Below, in pieces: positions 11,023 through 21,724 of a stretch of DNA of 64,000 nucleotides (position 1 is its first letter; each line of letters opens with the position of its first letter). The position numbers and the translations under genes are program-made. Where the stretch lies: contig OV884058.1 in NCBI GenBank assembly GCA_930367215.1, positions 220,886,208 through 220,950,207 of the forward strand, written 5' to 3'. The notes under the pieces are model-generated. The model saw nothing but the letters and a program-made list of their open reading frames with translations. It searched no databases and had not been told where the DNA came from. This DNA is from Pollenia angustigena. Its lineage: Eukaryota; Arthropoda; Insecta; Diptera; Polleniidae.

Positions 11023-12388
11023 AACAAACACAATATTACAACTTTTGTTTTTGTATGGTGTGTATCTTCAACGTCAAAAAAAGTAAACAAAAATATTATA
11101 AAACAAAATAAATGGTGAAATTTCACCATGACAAAATATAAACATTTTTAAATATGAAGTTAAAAAAAATTTATAATTTTTGAAAATTATTAACTTCTTC
11201 ACTTTGGGAAACAAGAAAAAATCGTTGCCGTGTCTCTAAAATGGTTTATTTTACATTGTTTGTTACAAAACGTATTATACATTGTTAATCTCATTGCATT
11301 TAGGCAAGAAAACAAAATCGAAGCCGTGTCTTTCAAGAAAATTTCAATTGAAGTATAACTTTCATATGTACATATGTGCATGAGTTTATAGTAACATTGG
11401 CTAGCAAAAACCTTAGGGCGCTGCTACAATGCGATAGTTATTGAAAGTGCAAAATGCAGTATGTATTAGGATCCATATAGCAGAATAGCCCAATTTTATG
11501 TGATATATCAATCCATGTAAATGGATCGCGAATAATAATATTTGTACATATATTGAACGTGTAGCAGTGCCCATATGAATCTTTTATGGTTTAAATTATA
11601 CATTGGCTGTTTCAGCAAAAATAAAAAGAGTAAAGCTATGTACATAGTATCTTCAGACCTATTAAATATTTGACGTCCTATAAGTAACGACTAGTTTTAT
11701 TAAAAATTTCAAATATATCATGTATCTTCTTCCAAAAAAAGTTAAGTTAGCCCAAAAAATGTTGATCAGTTTACGGGTCAAGCTTTATTTTGTTGAATTT
11801 GTTCGCCAAATATTTATTAGTTTGGAACTTACATACTATTGAAGAGAAACCTAATGCAACAATTACCTCAAAACAGTAAAATATTGTCATTGGCCCTTTT
11901 TGCTCCAAGTATAAAAAAGTGTACTAAAGTTTTTTTTCCTTCTTTTTATTGGTTGCAGCCGTTCCCATGATATGAACGTTAAGAAACGAAAACTTAAGGA
12001 AAACTTTTTAAATTTCAACCTTATTTTAATGATGAACTAATTTTTTATTTGCTGCTTTTTATAAGGATAATATTCATCTTATACTAGTCCTAAAAAATAA
12101 TAAGATTTTTTATTTTTTTTCTTAAATGAAAATTTGTTTTATTAGTGAATTAATAAAACCATTAGTTTTAATATATTTAACATTAAATCAAAATCAGAAT
12201 TAGAATTAAAATTCATAAAAGATTTTTAATTTAATAAAAGTTTAAAAAACCAATTTTCTATGAAAGTTTTACTTAATACGCGTTGTTAAATTTAATCATC
12301 GTAAATTAATACGGGGGCAAGTCTTAAATCTTTCATTGGAGTTTATCCTGTTGCTTCTGTAAAAGAGAAAAGAATATATGTACATATA
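11023..12388. other. AT-rich interior of the 7.9-kb insertion
   Basis: Contains a perfect palindrome TGGTGAAATTTCACCA (about 11114) echoing the CATGGTGAAATT of the terminal module, and a weak direct repeat (GCCGTGTCT at about 11228 and 11322). No gene is recognised. Confidence 0.4.
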
Positions 12389-13358
12389 TAAAATTATTTA
12401 CAATAATTAGTATTGTGGTTATTTTATTGAACTATTTATGGTTTTTAATCCAAATTTTTAATATTTTTAATTAGGCTTAAGTTCATTAAATTTAATTTTC
12501 ATTAAATTATTTTTATGAAGAAAGGAATTTTACAACATGAAAATTAATTAAAATTTATTGATGATTTCATTCTTGACTCAATCTGGGCTCGAACCCAGGT
12601 GTTTACGGACAGGTTACCCTGACATGTTTCGATTGCAACCACTCAATCTCCTCAGAGGGCTTGCCCACTCGCAGCCATCGACGACTGCTGACGTCATTAG
12701 TCAAACATCAATCCTTAAACCAAATTGTATTCAACCTTTGGTAGATCGAAATTTGCTTTGAATGATTATCTTTTTTAATTTATTTTAACATGGTATTCCT
12801 TTACTTCTTTTTTTTCGTACTTTTGTCAAGAATTCTTCTTGAAGTTCAAAGTACATATTTTTGTTTTTTCATTTTTTTTGTCTTTCTTTTTCTAGTTGTC
12901 CTTTTCAGCACAACTTGAAGGACAAATGCAAACATAGAGCTCGTGCCTTAGCTTAAACAATAATTAGTATTGTGGTTATTTTATTGAACTATTTATGGTT
13001 TTTAATCCAAATTTTTAATATTTTTAATTAGGCTTAAGTTCATTAAAATTAATTTTCATTAAATTATTTTTATGAAGAAAGGAATTTTACAACATGAAAA
13101 TTAATTAAAATTTATTGATGATTTCATTCTTGACTCAATCTGGGCTCGAACCCAGGTGTTTACGGACAGGACATGTCAGGGTAACCTGTCCGTAAACACC
13201 TGGGTTCGAGCCCAGATTGAGTCAAGAATGAAATCATCAATAAATTTTAATTAATTTTCATGTTGTAAAATTCCTTTCTTCATAAAAATAATTTAATGAA
13301 AATTAAATTTAATGAACTTAAGCCTAATTAAAAATATTAAAAATTATTTACAATAATA
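12389..13358 (-). repeat. SINE-like family 2, two or more copies, flanked by 17-bp direct repeats
   Basis: AAATTATTTACAATAAT occurs at both edges of this interval. Inside are a minus-strand copy with B-box CCTGGGTTCGAGCCC (about 12586-12600), a roughly 190-bp spacer, then a second copy fused to its own inverted copy (see 13009-13345). The shared body ends CATGTTGTAAAATTCCTTTC. A LINE-driven mobilisation followed by local rearrangement would explain the flanking repeat. Confidence 0.55.
13009..13345. repeat. Near-perfect 161-bp inverted repeat with 14-bp loop (SINE head-to-head)
   Basis: The left arm 13009-13170 and right arm 13185-13345 are almost exact reverse complements, joined by 13171-13184. 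Each arm holds one tRNA-like B-box (GGGTTCGAGCCCAG and complement). Transcription through it would give a long hairpin. Confidence 0.85.
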
Positions 13359-14713
13359 TGAAGATAAGATGTAAATATATCATAAATTTTTTTATAACTT
13401 TATTTGTAACATTTTTCTAAAACCAACCATACGCTGTTTGCCTTTTTGGTCTTTTAGGCGTTTATTTAAGTCCCGAATTCGGAAATGAATTCTACATTTA
13501 AAAAATAATTTTTTTACGTTTTCCGGCAAGTCAACAGAACTGCTTTCTTCTCTATCCTGTGCCCATGTTCTGTAACTCTCGCGTCGAGAAAGTTTTCGAT
13601 TGAAATGTGTGAAATGAAACAAAAATGCCATAAATTGAAACAAACAGCTGTTTTTCTCACTTAACTGTGTCTGTAACTTTTTTTGGCGAGTACAAGCTGT
13701 CACGTAAGGAAATTACTAGCCAATTTACAGAAAAAGTGTGTCTGTAACATTTTGGTGAGAAAAGTTCCCGCTTTGAACTGTCAAATAAACTCACGAATAA
13801 AAATGGGGCGAGAAAAAAATTTTAACACAAAAAAAACCATTAAAAATGCAAAATGCAAAGAATAATAATAATAATATTTTATTCTTGGCACATTTTTCAT
13901 TGTTTTATTATTTTGCTTTTAATATTTTTATAAAACATACGAATTTTTTCAAAACTCGTTTGCAAGCAACAAACATTAAAGTCGCTCTTTACACAATTTG
14001 GTATAGCCGACGGTTGTGTTTTCGCCGCCGTCGTTGAAAAATTTTTAATTTAAGTAAATTTTGGTCGCCGTCAACGATATGTGTTACTGGCGTTCTGAAC
14101 GTTTGCAATGTCACATCGACTTCGAGTGCAATATTATGACGTTTATAACGTAACGACGTAATCTATTTTGATAGTTTTCGACATGAGTTACAGACACACA
14201 TTTTTCTCACTTTTCGAGAAACGATGGAATATTTTGTTTCACATCTTTTCGATGCAAGAAAGTCTCACTAAAGTTACAGAACATGGGTACTGCAGTTATT
14301 ATATCACTAATTGCAAAGTGGTCGATGCAAATATGACAATTTGCAGTAAAATCTATTTGGCAAATGTCTTTCCATTTGGTTCTCTTTTTTAGGTCCTTAG
14401 GAACTTTGAAAAAAAGTTCCATTGCCTTTTAGAATTAATTTTTGGCATAAACGACAACGGCGAATTTTAGTTTTTTATATTTTTTTAATATTTAAAAATT
14501 TGTTAAAAAATTTTTTATGACAAAAAACACAAATATTATTGAAAACACAAAATTATATTTTTTTAAATTTAAAATTAAAACGGAAAAATACACAACACAA
14601 AATTCAACAAACTATGATAATTAAATAACACTTTGACAAGTTAATGACAAAAACTCAACACACTTGACAAGATGCATACACGAACACATACAATCAAACA
14701 ATGAACGGCTGGC
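13359..14713. other. Unassigned part of the 7.9-kb insertion
   Basis: A 103-codon minus-strand frame (13392-13703; RIHFRIRDLNKRLKDQKGK near its end) and small plus-strand frames (13683-14037, 14168-14392) have no domain I recognise. TGTGTCTGTAAC occurs at about 13667 and 13738 and inverted at about 14186, which suggests a local inverted structure. They may be remnants of the element's own gene. Confidence 0.35.
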
Positions 14714-14826
14714 TTACCGAGGCAACCTTTTAGTAATTTCACCATGACGCCAGCTGTAGAATGAATTCGTTTCTTTTACTTGCTAACAAAACTTTGTACC
14801 AGCCAGACGCCGGCTTTTGTGTTTTT
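14714..14826 (-). repeat. Inverted partner of 10854-11022
   Basis: On the minus strand it reads GGCGTCTGGCTGGTACAAAG, then a gap, then GCTGGCGTCATGGTGAAATT and ACTAAAAGGTTGCCTCGGTA. This matches the left terminal module in order, with the middle part diverged or shortened. Confidence 0.6.
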
Positions 14827-15064
14827 AATGAAAATAAAAGTACAACTTAAATAAAATAGAACTGAAAGTTAAATAAAAGGAAAATTGTGACCGAAATCAA
14901 ATTAATGAAAAACCAAGAGAGAAAAAGTGTGTTGTGTTTTATTGTTCGAAATAGCAAAAGAGCCATAAGCTTAAGTGTCACTGTGGTTTTTGTTAACGTG
15001 CCTCGAAGTCGCAGGTGAGACACGACCTACCCCAACCATAGTCTGGAATTTGCCAACAGCGCCG

Positions 15065-15092
15065 CACACTGGGGATTTCGCGGAAAAAAGTC
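15065..15092 (+). promoter_or_regulatory. 12-RSS-like Transib end
   Basis: Heptamer CACACTG (15065-15071), 12-bp spacer (15072-15083), then nonamer-like AAAAAAGTC (15084-15092). The vertebrate recombination signal is CACAGTG-12/23-ACAAAAACC. Published Transib ends have CACAATG-like heptamers and an AAAAAAATC-like 9-mer. Confidence 0.7.
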
Positions 15093-16451
15093 AAATTGTC
15101 AACATAGTCTTCAAGCAATATGCAGTGATATGTTGCAATTTTAGACTAAATGGTACAATCAAATCAAACAGATTTACTCCGATCTGACTGCCAGTTTTTT
15201 TTTTATATCCGTCTCAAACTCAGAACTTGTGTGTTTTACCGAACCAACTTAATTTAAACCTAAGAATTTAAATACGAATATTATTTTACTATGTGAGCTA
15301 ACGTTTTTCTTTTTTTTTCTATTTAAAGTAGTATATTTCAGTATACTAAAATTGAAAAAAAAAATCTGCAGAGACTTAAGTTTTTTTTTTTTTTTTGTAT
15401 TTTTATGGACATATAACAAAATCCCATTTTTCTCCAAACATTTGGACCTGGAATTTTTTCTTTACTTTTCCTCAGTTTGAAATCACACCGAATACATTGT
15501 CTTATATCTGTTTTAACATTATTAATCAATTTCAAGTGCCACCAGGTGCCACCTCTCAAGTTTTTGCATTACACAGTACAACATTTTTCAGCTGATTGAT
15601 TCGGGACTCAATTCTGATAAGGCTCTTTTGTTTAACATAACTCGAGAACCACTAGTCGGATTTTGCTGAAAAAAATTTAGAAAAATCAAGAATTACAATT
15701 ACTTTCATCTGTTTATATAACATTTTGCTACATAAGCAACAGTTTCGCAGTTATAAATAAATGTATGAAGAAAAAAAATATTTTTTGCCCAAAAAATTTA
15801 AATTTTTTATTTTTAATTCATAAAAAATCCAAAACAGTAAGAAAAAGTTTCAAGTTTTATTACTTTCACGTAAAGTCGCATAACCTATGAAAAAAATGAG
15901 ACATAAATCATGAAAATCGATGAACGCGTTTCGCTTTTATTCACAATTAAGTGAAGGTATGCATTTCAAAAATTTGCTCGAGATATGCACAAAATTCTTT
16001 GCAAAAACATTTATGACTTTTTTTTATGATTCTCAGAATTAAAAAAAAAAAAAGCAATAAACAAAAGGTTATTTGATTTTTATGATTGCGGTAGCAAAGT
16101 AATAAGCGGTAATAAATGTGCGTGGAAAATTGAAAGGAAAAAAGGTAAGTGCACTTTTTTAATTATTTGGGTTTTTTTCGTTGGCTACCTGCATGATTTT
16201 TTTACACAAATTGCACCCACATTTATGAGTGGTCATGTTTTAGAACGTTTCGAAAAATTTTAAACGCACACGAAACAGGTATATAGACTCCCTTAAAAGA
16301 TGCGCGAATTCATAAGTACCTTTCAGTAAAATGTTGAAACTTACGTAGTATTTATAGGTGTTCACTGATCGATTTTTGTCATTCAACAAGTGCTGGCGAA
16401 CGCGAAATTATTTAATTATAACTGAAACTAAGGACCAAGAGTTTTACGGCA
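15093..16451. other. AT-rich Transib leader
   Basis: Non-coding, with T- and A-runs near 15305-15395. It probably contains the transposase promoter, but no specific element can be pointed out. Confidence 0.4.
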
Positions 16452-18309
16452 ATGGAAAGTTTTTCTATTTCTCATGGGGTTTTATGCTCGAAGCTTCTGG
16501 AATTTGACAAAGACAGAACAAAATTAAAACAGTTTTTGCAACAATTGCACGTTGGCTTAAACGATACTAGAGCATGTGAAATTTTGGATACAATATATAA
16601 AAACTTTTACTGTAACTTCAAACAAAGATGGCAGGATTCTAACCGTACGAAGTCGCGATTTGAAAAAAAGAATGTAAATTGGCTTGAAGGCACATTTACA
16701 ATTAAGTTTACTGAGGCTGAATGTTCTACCAGTTCTGCACTTGGTCGGCCCCGCAAATCGTTTGAGGAGTGCTGTGATCGCGCCAAACGATACAAAAGGG
16801 ATGAAGTACGTTCTATGTTTCCTCAAGAAGTAATTGATTTTTCTTCTAATATTTCAAAAACCAACCCAAAATTTTGTACATTAAAAACTTTGGGGATGTT
16901 TACAAAGCTTGAACTTACAAAAGAAAAATTCGAGTATCTAATGCATTGGTTACAAAATGAAGGATATAACATACTCGTACCATACAAACAACTCACGAAA
17001 GAAAAAACTAACAGTTATCCTCTAGAAATTTCTATCACTGAAAGTTCAGGCAGTGTACCTCTGCAAAATCTGTTGGATCATACTGCTAAGAGTCCTAGAG
17101 ACCAAATCAGTAAAGGAAATAAATAATATTGAAAGCGGAAATCTAACAATGTACTATAAATGGAGATGTGATGGGGCATCTGGTCAAAGCGAATACCAAC
17201 AGAGGTTTTCAGATGATCAAATTTCTGACTCTCATTTATATATGACATCAGTTGTACCACTAAAATTATCATTGAGTGATGACATAAATAAATTAGTATG
17301 GAACAACAATAAACCTTCTTCCACACAATATTGTAGAACACTACAGTTTGCGTACGTTAAAGAGACACCTCAAGTTATACGAGAAGAAAAGAGAAGAGTC
17401 GATGAGGAGATATCTCAACTAAAAGAATTTGAGTTAACAGTAAATAATCGTAACTTTAAAGTTAAACATGAATTATATTTTACAATGATTGACGGCAAGA
17501 CAGCACAATCAGTAACAGAGACACCAGCAGCATCTTCTTGTTTTATTTGTGGAGCAACAACATCCAAGATGAATAAAATCGAAGAAGTTCAAGCTATGCC
17601 CGTAAATGAACAAGCACTGCAATTTGGTATGTCACCACTTCATGCGCGTATTAAGCTGATGGAGTGTCTTTTGCATGTAGCTTACAATCTTGAATTTAAA
17701 CGTGGAAGAGTCGACTCAAATACTCGTCCGATAAGAGAAGCCCGAAAATGTTTGATAAAGCGTAAAATTAAAGACAAAATTGGAATACAGGTTGATACTG
17801 TTAAACAAGGCTCTGGTACGACAAATTCAGGAAATACGTCACGAAGATTCTTTGCTAATCCTGCTTTAATTTCCGAAATCACGGGTCTAGATGAAGACAT
17901 AATCAAGAGGTTTTCAACAATTCTCGAAGCTATAACCATTACCGAGGCACTAGATCCGAAAAAATTTGGTGATTTTTGTCTGGAGACGGCAAAAAAGTTT
18001 GTTGCACTGTACGAGTGGTACAATATGCCACCAACACTCCACAAAATTCTGATTCATGGAAAATATATAATTGAAAAGTGTATTTTTCCTGTAGGCTTAT
18101 TATCCGAAGAGGCTCAGGAAAGTCGTAACAAAGACTATAAAAAATATCGCCTTAGACACTCCAGAAAATGCAGTCGAATTGCCACGAACGAAGATATTAT
18201 GCACTGAATGATGGTAACATCAGATCCCATGATCTCACACTTGACTCCTTCATTTAGCCAGAAAAAGCATAGTGATATAAGCGACGAAGTTAAGGCTCTT
18301 TTAGAATAA
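16452..18309 (+). pseudogene. Transib transposase (RAG1-like), one frameshift and one nonsense codon
   Basis: This DDE transposase family is the source of the RAG1 core. The first part (16452 to about 17090) holds the N-terminal region, including GRPRKSFEECCDRAKR. After a one-base frame change near 17085-17100 the core continues: YYKWRCDGASGQ (first Asp, codon 17170-17172), TMIDGKTAQ (second Asp, 17491-17493), a CFICG zinc-ligand pair, GMSPLHARIKLME, RRFFANP, WYNMPPTLHKILIHG, and SEEAQESRNKDY (Glu, 18118-18120, aligned with RAG1 E962). TGA at 18205-18207 cuts the frame, but the expected tail (TSDPMISHL...) continues in frame to TAA at 18307. Total about 615 residues, close to family length. 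The lesions could be genuine or sequencing errors. Confidence 0.92.
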
Positions 18310-18316
18310 TAAATTA

Positions 18317-18649
18317 AAAAGTAGATTTAAAATAAATAATAAATTAAAAATTAAAAAAATCATTTAAATTTTTTGTTAGTTAGGGCTTTTTACATTGTAG
18401 GTAACGATATACATTTGTCTAGCTTTCTTTACTTTGATTACTTTTGTATATAACTATATAAATAAAACTAAGTTTGTGATGAAATTAAAAATAGATTTAA
18501 AATAAATAATGAATTAAAAAAATCATTTACATTTTTTTTGTTAGTTAGGGCTTTTTACATTGTAGGTAACGATATATATTTCTCTAACTTTCTTTATTTT
18601 GATTACTTTTGTGTTTTACTATATAAATAAAACTAAATTTGTAATGAAA
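18317..18649. repeat. Tandem duplication, 165-bp unit, in the Transib 3' region
   Basis: TTGTTAGTTAGGGCTTTTTA recurs 165 bp apart (18373 and 18538), with the rest of the two units closely matching. It lies after the transposase and before the right end. Confidence 0.8.
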
Positions 18650-18671
18650 TCATTATATTTTTTGAAAAATA

Positions 18672-18710
18672 TACTTTTTTCCTCACCTCCATACAAAAAT
18701 CCCCAGTGTG
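18672..18710 (-). promoter_or_regulatory. 23-RSS-like Transib end
   Basis: Read on the minus strand: heptamer CACACTG (18710-18704), 23-bp spacer (18703-18681), nonamer-like AAAAAAGTA (18680-18672). The spacer is exactly 11 bp longer than at the other end. Confidence 0.7.
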
Positions 18711-19004
18711 CGCCGTACCTTAAGAACCAGGCTGTACCCCAACAAAAAGAAATGACAATAATTTCCTAAATAATTTGTGTTTTATTCAAAATCAACATCG
18801 GCCATTAAAATTTAACCATCCTTTACTTCAAACTTTGAGTACCAATTATATTTACAAGAACAGCTCTTAAATCAGTGATGTCCAAAATTTAAATTGTGGT
18901 TGTATTGCTTTTTGTTAGTATTAGTGAATAAAGAGACAAATATTCTTAATAAAAATACAAAAAGTATGTAAGCATCCGCCGCATGTGCACTCGTCGCTTG
19001 GTAA

Positions 19005-20247
19005 CAGGGTTACCGCTGGAAATTTTCGAAAAGGGTCACAAGAAGTGGAATTTCCAACAAAAGGGGTCAAAAAAGGGTATTTCAATAAAAAAAAGGGGTC
19101 AAGTTTGTTAAAAGCACTATTTTCCATTTGAATAAATAAGACCAAGTTTTTTATAAACAAACAAAAAAATTTCCTGTTTCCTGCTTTTAACACCTGCCCA
19201 AAAGTTTTTCTGCATCATTATAACTCATTTGTTCAATACCTTTTATGGTATGTTAAGACATTTTCTTTTTTTTTTTACCGATTTAGGGATTTCAAAAAAA
19301 TTTTTGGGATTGTTTTTAATTTTGCAATCATTCGCGAATTTTAGTGCTGTTCAGGATTCAAGCGATTCCGATACTTTAATAAAGTTTTTACAATTTTTAA
19401 GAAATACTCGACTTTGCTATCATACCGCTGTTACAAATATTTGAAAATTTCAGCAATTTTTACCAATTTTTTTTTTCATTTCTGTTAGTTTAAGGGACTT
19501 TTAATCAATTTTATGGCGCTATCTTTGCAAAGTTTTTTGAGTTTTTAAATTTATGCTCTTTGAGGCAATCGTCGCGGTTATAAAAATAGCCCCAATAACA
19601 ACCCGAAGTCACCTATTTTACAGGGAACTCTTAACATTGTCGATTTAAAAGAGTGCGAAAAGTTCAATGCTTTATGCCATTATTAAGGGTGAATTTTTTA
19701 TCATAACTCTCTTTAAGAGACCAACATATTTTTAAGAAACAAACACCTAATTGCATTTTTTTTTAATAAAATATCACATTTTTTTTTTTTTTTTTTTTTT
19801 TTGAAAGGAAACCACCATAAGTTATTCAATAAATAAAAATATATTAAATACGTATATGAGTTATGTTTGCTATTAGGGAAATTGTACTTAAATGTATACT
19901 TTACTATCGAAAATCTAATTTAGAAGTCATAACAAATTTTTAACACAAACTTTTTAGGAATACAAACTACTTTTTAGGAATTTGCGATCTATATTTTGGT
20001 ATTAGATCTTCACTTAGAGTTCATTCCTCCATCTCCGCTTTTTTCGAAAACATTTGTTTAGCACTAACGTTCAGCTGTGTTGACAAAAACACAAAATGTG
20101 AGTGCTATTTCCAAAAAGGGTCAAAAAGTGGCACAAAATAGGTGAAAATGATACAAAAGTATAATTTAAAAAAAAAGGGTCATAAAAAGTATCAAGACCG
20201 TCGAAAAAGGGTCAAATTGATACTTTAGTATCACAACGGTAACGCTG
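19005..20247. mobile_element. hAT-type element, CAGGGTTACCG family, copy 1
   Basis: Ends CAGGGTTACCG / CGGTAACGCTG lie inside an exact 8-bp duplication CTTGGTAA (18997-19004, 20248-20255). The 1,243-bp body aligns with 61924-63047. AAAGGGTCA-type words recur near both ends (about 19030-19100 and 20110-20220), possibly transposase-binding repeats. No transposase is present. Confidence 0.9.
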
Positions 20248-20542
20248 CTTGGTAATCGACCACTGAATTGTGTACTCTCGTAGACTAAATGAAAGAGCTT
20301 AATGGTGTTTTCTTTTCTAAAAAATAATGATGCATTATAGTTGTGTAATATATTTATTAGGTTACACGAACCCTTACAAAGTGATACATTTTTCTAAATT
20401 GCAATGAAACAAAATAATAGCTACGTACTAATGTGTATTTAGCGTGTTAAATATTGAATGCAAAGTTTGTACTAAAAGCGATATTCACCACGCTTGTAGC
20501 AATTTTCAACATTAAATTTTCTTACAATTCCAATAAGCGTTA

Positions 20543-20877
20543 AGCCTAGATTACACTATCTCACAAGTCTTACGTATTCCATAATACTTTGTGTGATAGA
20601 AATCTAATGAGTTTTGTTGCGACTGTCAAAAAATCTAAAGTAACATGACAGTTTGTGTTCACACCATCACACAAAGTATAAACACTCACACATGAAAAAA
20701 AATGCAACCCTGATCCAATGAAATTTTTCAAAAAACGATGAAGTCGTATGGGATGTCAAACTTTTTTCATAATACTTGTCATTTTCGTGACACATTGCAT
20801 TCACACTATCACACTTTGTCATATTACTTGAGATTTTGACATGTATTAATACAAAGTATAATAGTGTAATCTAGCCT
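20543..20877. mobile_element. 335-bp MITE with TTA flanks (PIF/Harbinger-like)
   Basis: Inverted ends AGCCTAGATTACACTAT / (reversed) AGGCTAGATTACACTAT are flanked by TTA on both sides (20540-20542, 20878-20880). ATCACACTTTG/CAAAGT words recur inside. Three-base TTA duplications are typical of PIF/Harbinger. Confidence 0.8.
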
Positions 20878-20880
20878 TTA

Positions 20881-21603
20881 ACAGCACTGGTTTTCAAAAA
20901 TTAATGTCAGCCGTTGTTAAAAATTTTGCGACAATAAAAATATAATTATTAAATAAAAGTAAAAGAAACGAAAAACAAAAAGTTTTTATATCCATCACAA
21001 TATAACTAAAAATCACAATATAACGTAAATTGTCCGCAAGCACAAGAAAAAAAATACTTGCTTGCATAAAAAAGTACTTAACGCAGATGCAAAAAAGGGT
21101 ATTATCTCACACTCAGTTATAACTGCGGGTAAGAAATGGAACAAATTTGCCATTTATTGTTGCAACATGTTTAGAAAGGAAAACGACAAATTCTCACATT
21201 TTTGCATATATTTTTAGAATGGAACGAAAACCCGCACGAATGGCAGCATATATGGAACATTATTGTCAGAAAAGAAAACACCATAAGAATGCGTGTGAAG
21301 AATGTGTGTGAATTAATCTCCACAATTGTGGTATGGGCTGGCCACCAATGTCTTAAATACACAAAAAACTACAGTAATTTTGTCAATACTTGATATCAAA
21401 ATCACGTTCGATTTCAATTCTACTTCATTTGTTTGTAGAACATACCCGTTTGTCTCTAATACCGTGTTCAAATATGCACCTAAATTGAGTTTCTCAAAAC
21501 TACAAGTTAAAAATCTACAAGTAAAATATATTTGAAACAAAAGCCAAAGTGTAAAATTGTTGCTTTCTTTTAACGTATTTTACTTGTAGTTTTGCGAAAC
21601 AGG
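20881..21603. other. AT-rich stretch, nothing recognised
   Basis: Several overlapping 60-75-codon frames on both strands around 21170-21540 have no domain or consistent start context. No element ends were seen. Confidence 0.4.
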
Positions 21604-21605
21604 GC

Positions 21606-21722
21606 TCTGGTTATTAGCTAGTCTATCAGTGAGGGGGTTTTGGGTTCGATTCTTGCCAGAGGCTCTGGTCTCCTGCAGACAAGCGCAGAGTTTCGTTGGA
21701 TTATCATAAGAAGAAAAAAAAG
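21606..21722 (+). repeat. tRNA-derived SINE, family 1, diverged copy
   Basis: B-box GGTTCGATTCT (21643-21653), a shortened A-box region, the body GCCAGAGGCTCTGGTCTCC...GCAGACAAGCGCAGAG, then an A-rich tail. It aligns to 43762-43906 with about ten bases missing between the boxes. Confidence 0.75.
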
Positions 21723-21724
21723 AT

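Larger units (their letters stand above)
15065..18710 (+). mobile_element. Transib DNA transposon, nearly complete
   Basis: Exact 14-bp inverted ends CACACTGGGGATTT lie inside a 5-bp GC-rich duplication CGCCG (15060-15064 and 18711-18715), which is the duplication size and composition known for Transib. The element is 3,646 bp and carries one transposase gene on the plus strand (16452-18309), a 1.4-kb AT-rich leader and a duplicated 165-bp tail block. It sits inside the 7.9-kb insertion and is therefore younger than it. Confidence 0.95.
10854..18744. mobile_element. 7.9-kb TIR insertion, TGTTGG...CCAACA, carrying a Transib
   Basis: The ends TGTTGGCGTATGGCTGG and (reversed) TGTTGGGGTACAGCCTGG are imperfect inverted repeats. 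The flanks duplicate AAAAG (10849-10853, 18745-18749; one more A is ambiguous). Removing the segment restores mariner A exactly. Without the Transib at 15065-18710 the element is about 4.2 kb. TGTTG termini with a 4-5-bp duplication fit the TGTNR rule known for Ginger transposons, but no integrase-like frame is readable, so that is only a hypothesis. Confidence 0.65.
9818..18823 (+). mobile_element. Mariner A (Tc1/mariner), split by a 7.9-kb insertion
   Basis: The left end AGGGCGGTTAAATTTTAAGG and the right end (reverse complement AAGGATGGTTAAATTTTAAT) are flanked by TA (9816-9817, 18824-18825). The right 75 bp match the 3' ends of mariners B and C. The two halves abut cleanly once 10854-18744 and one AAAAG are removed, as shown by the uninterrupted sister copies. 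Confidence 0.85.

Noticed and set aside
13392..13703. 103-codon minus-strand frame as a gene
   Set aside because: No recognisable domain, no start or stop context, and it lies inside a transposon; mentioned only as part of the unassigned block.
10854..18744. LTR retrotransposon interpretation of the TG...CA termini
   Set aside because: The left and right ends match as inverted, not direct, repeats, and no gag or pol is readable.
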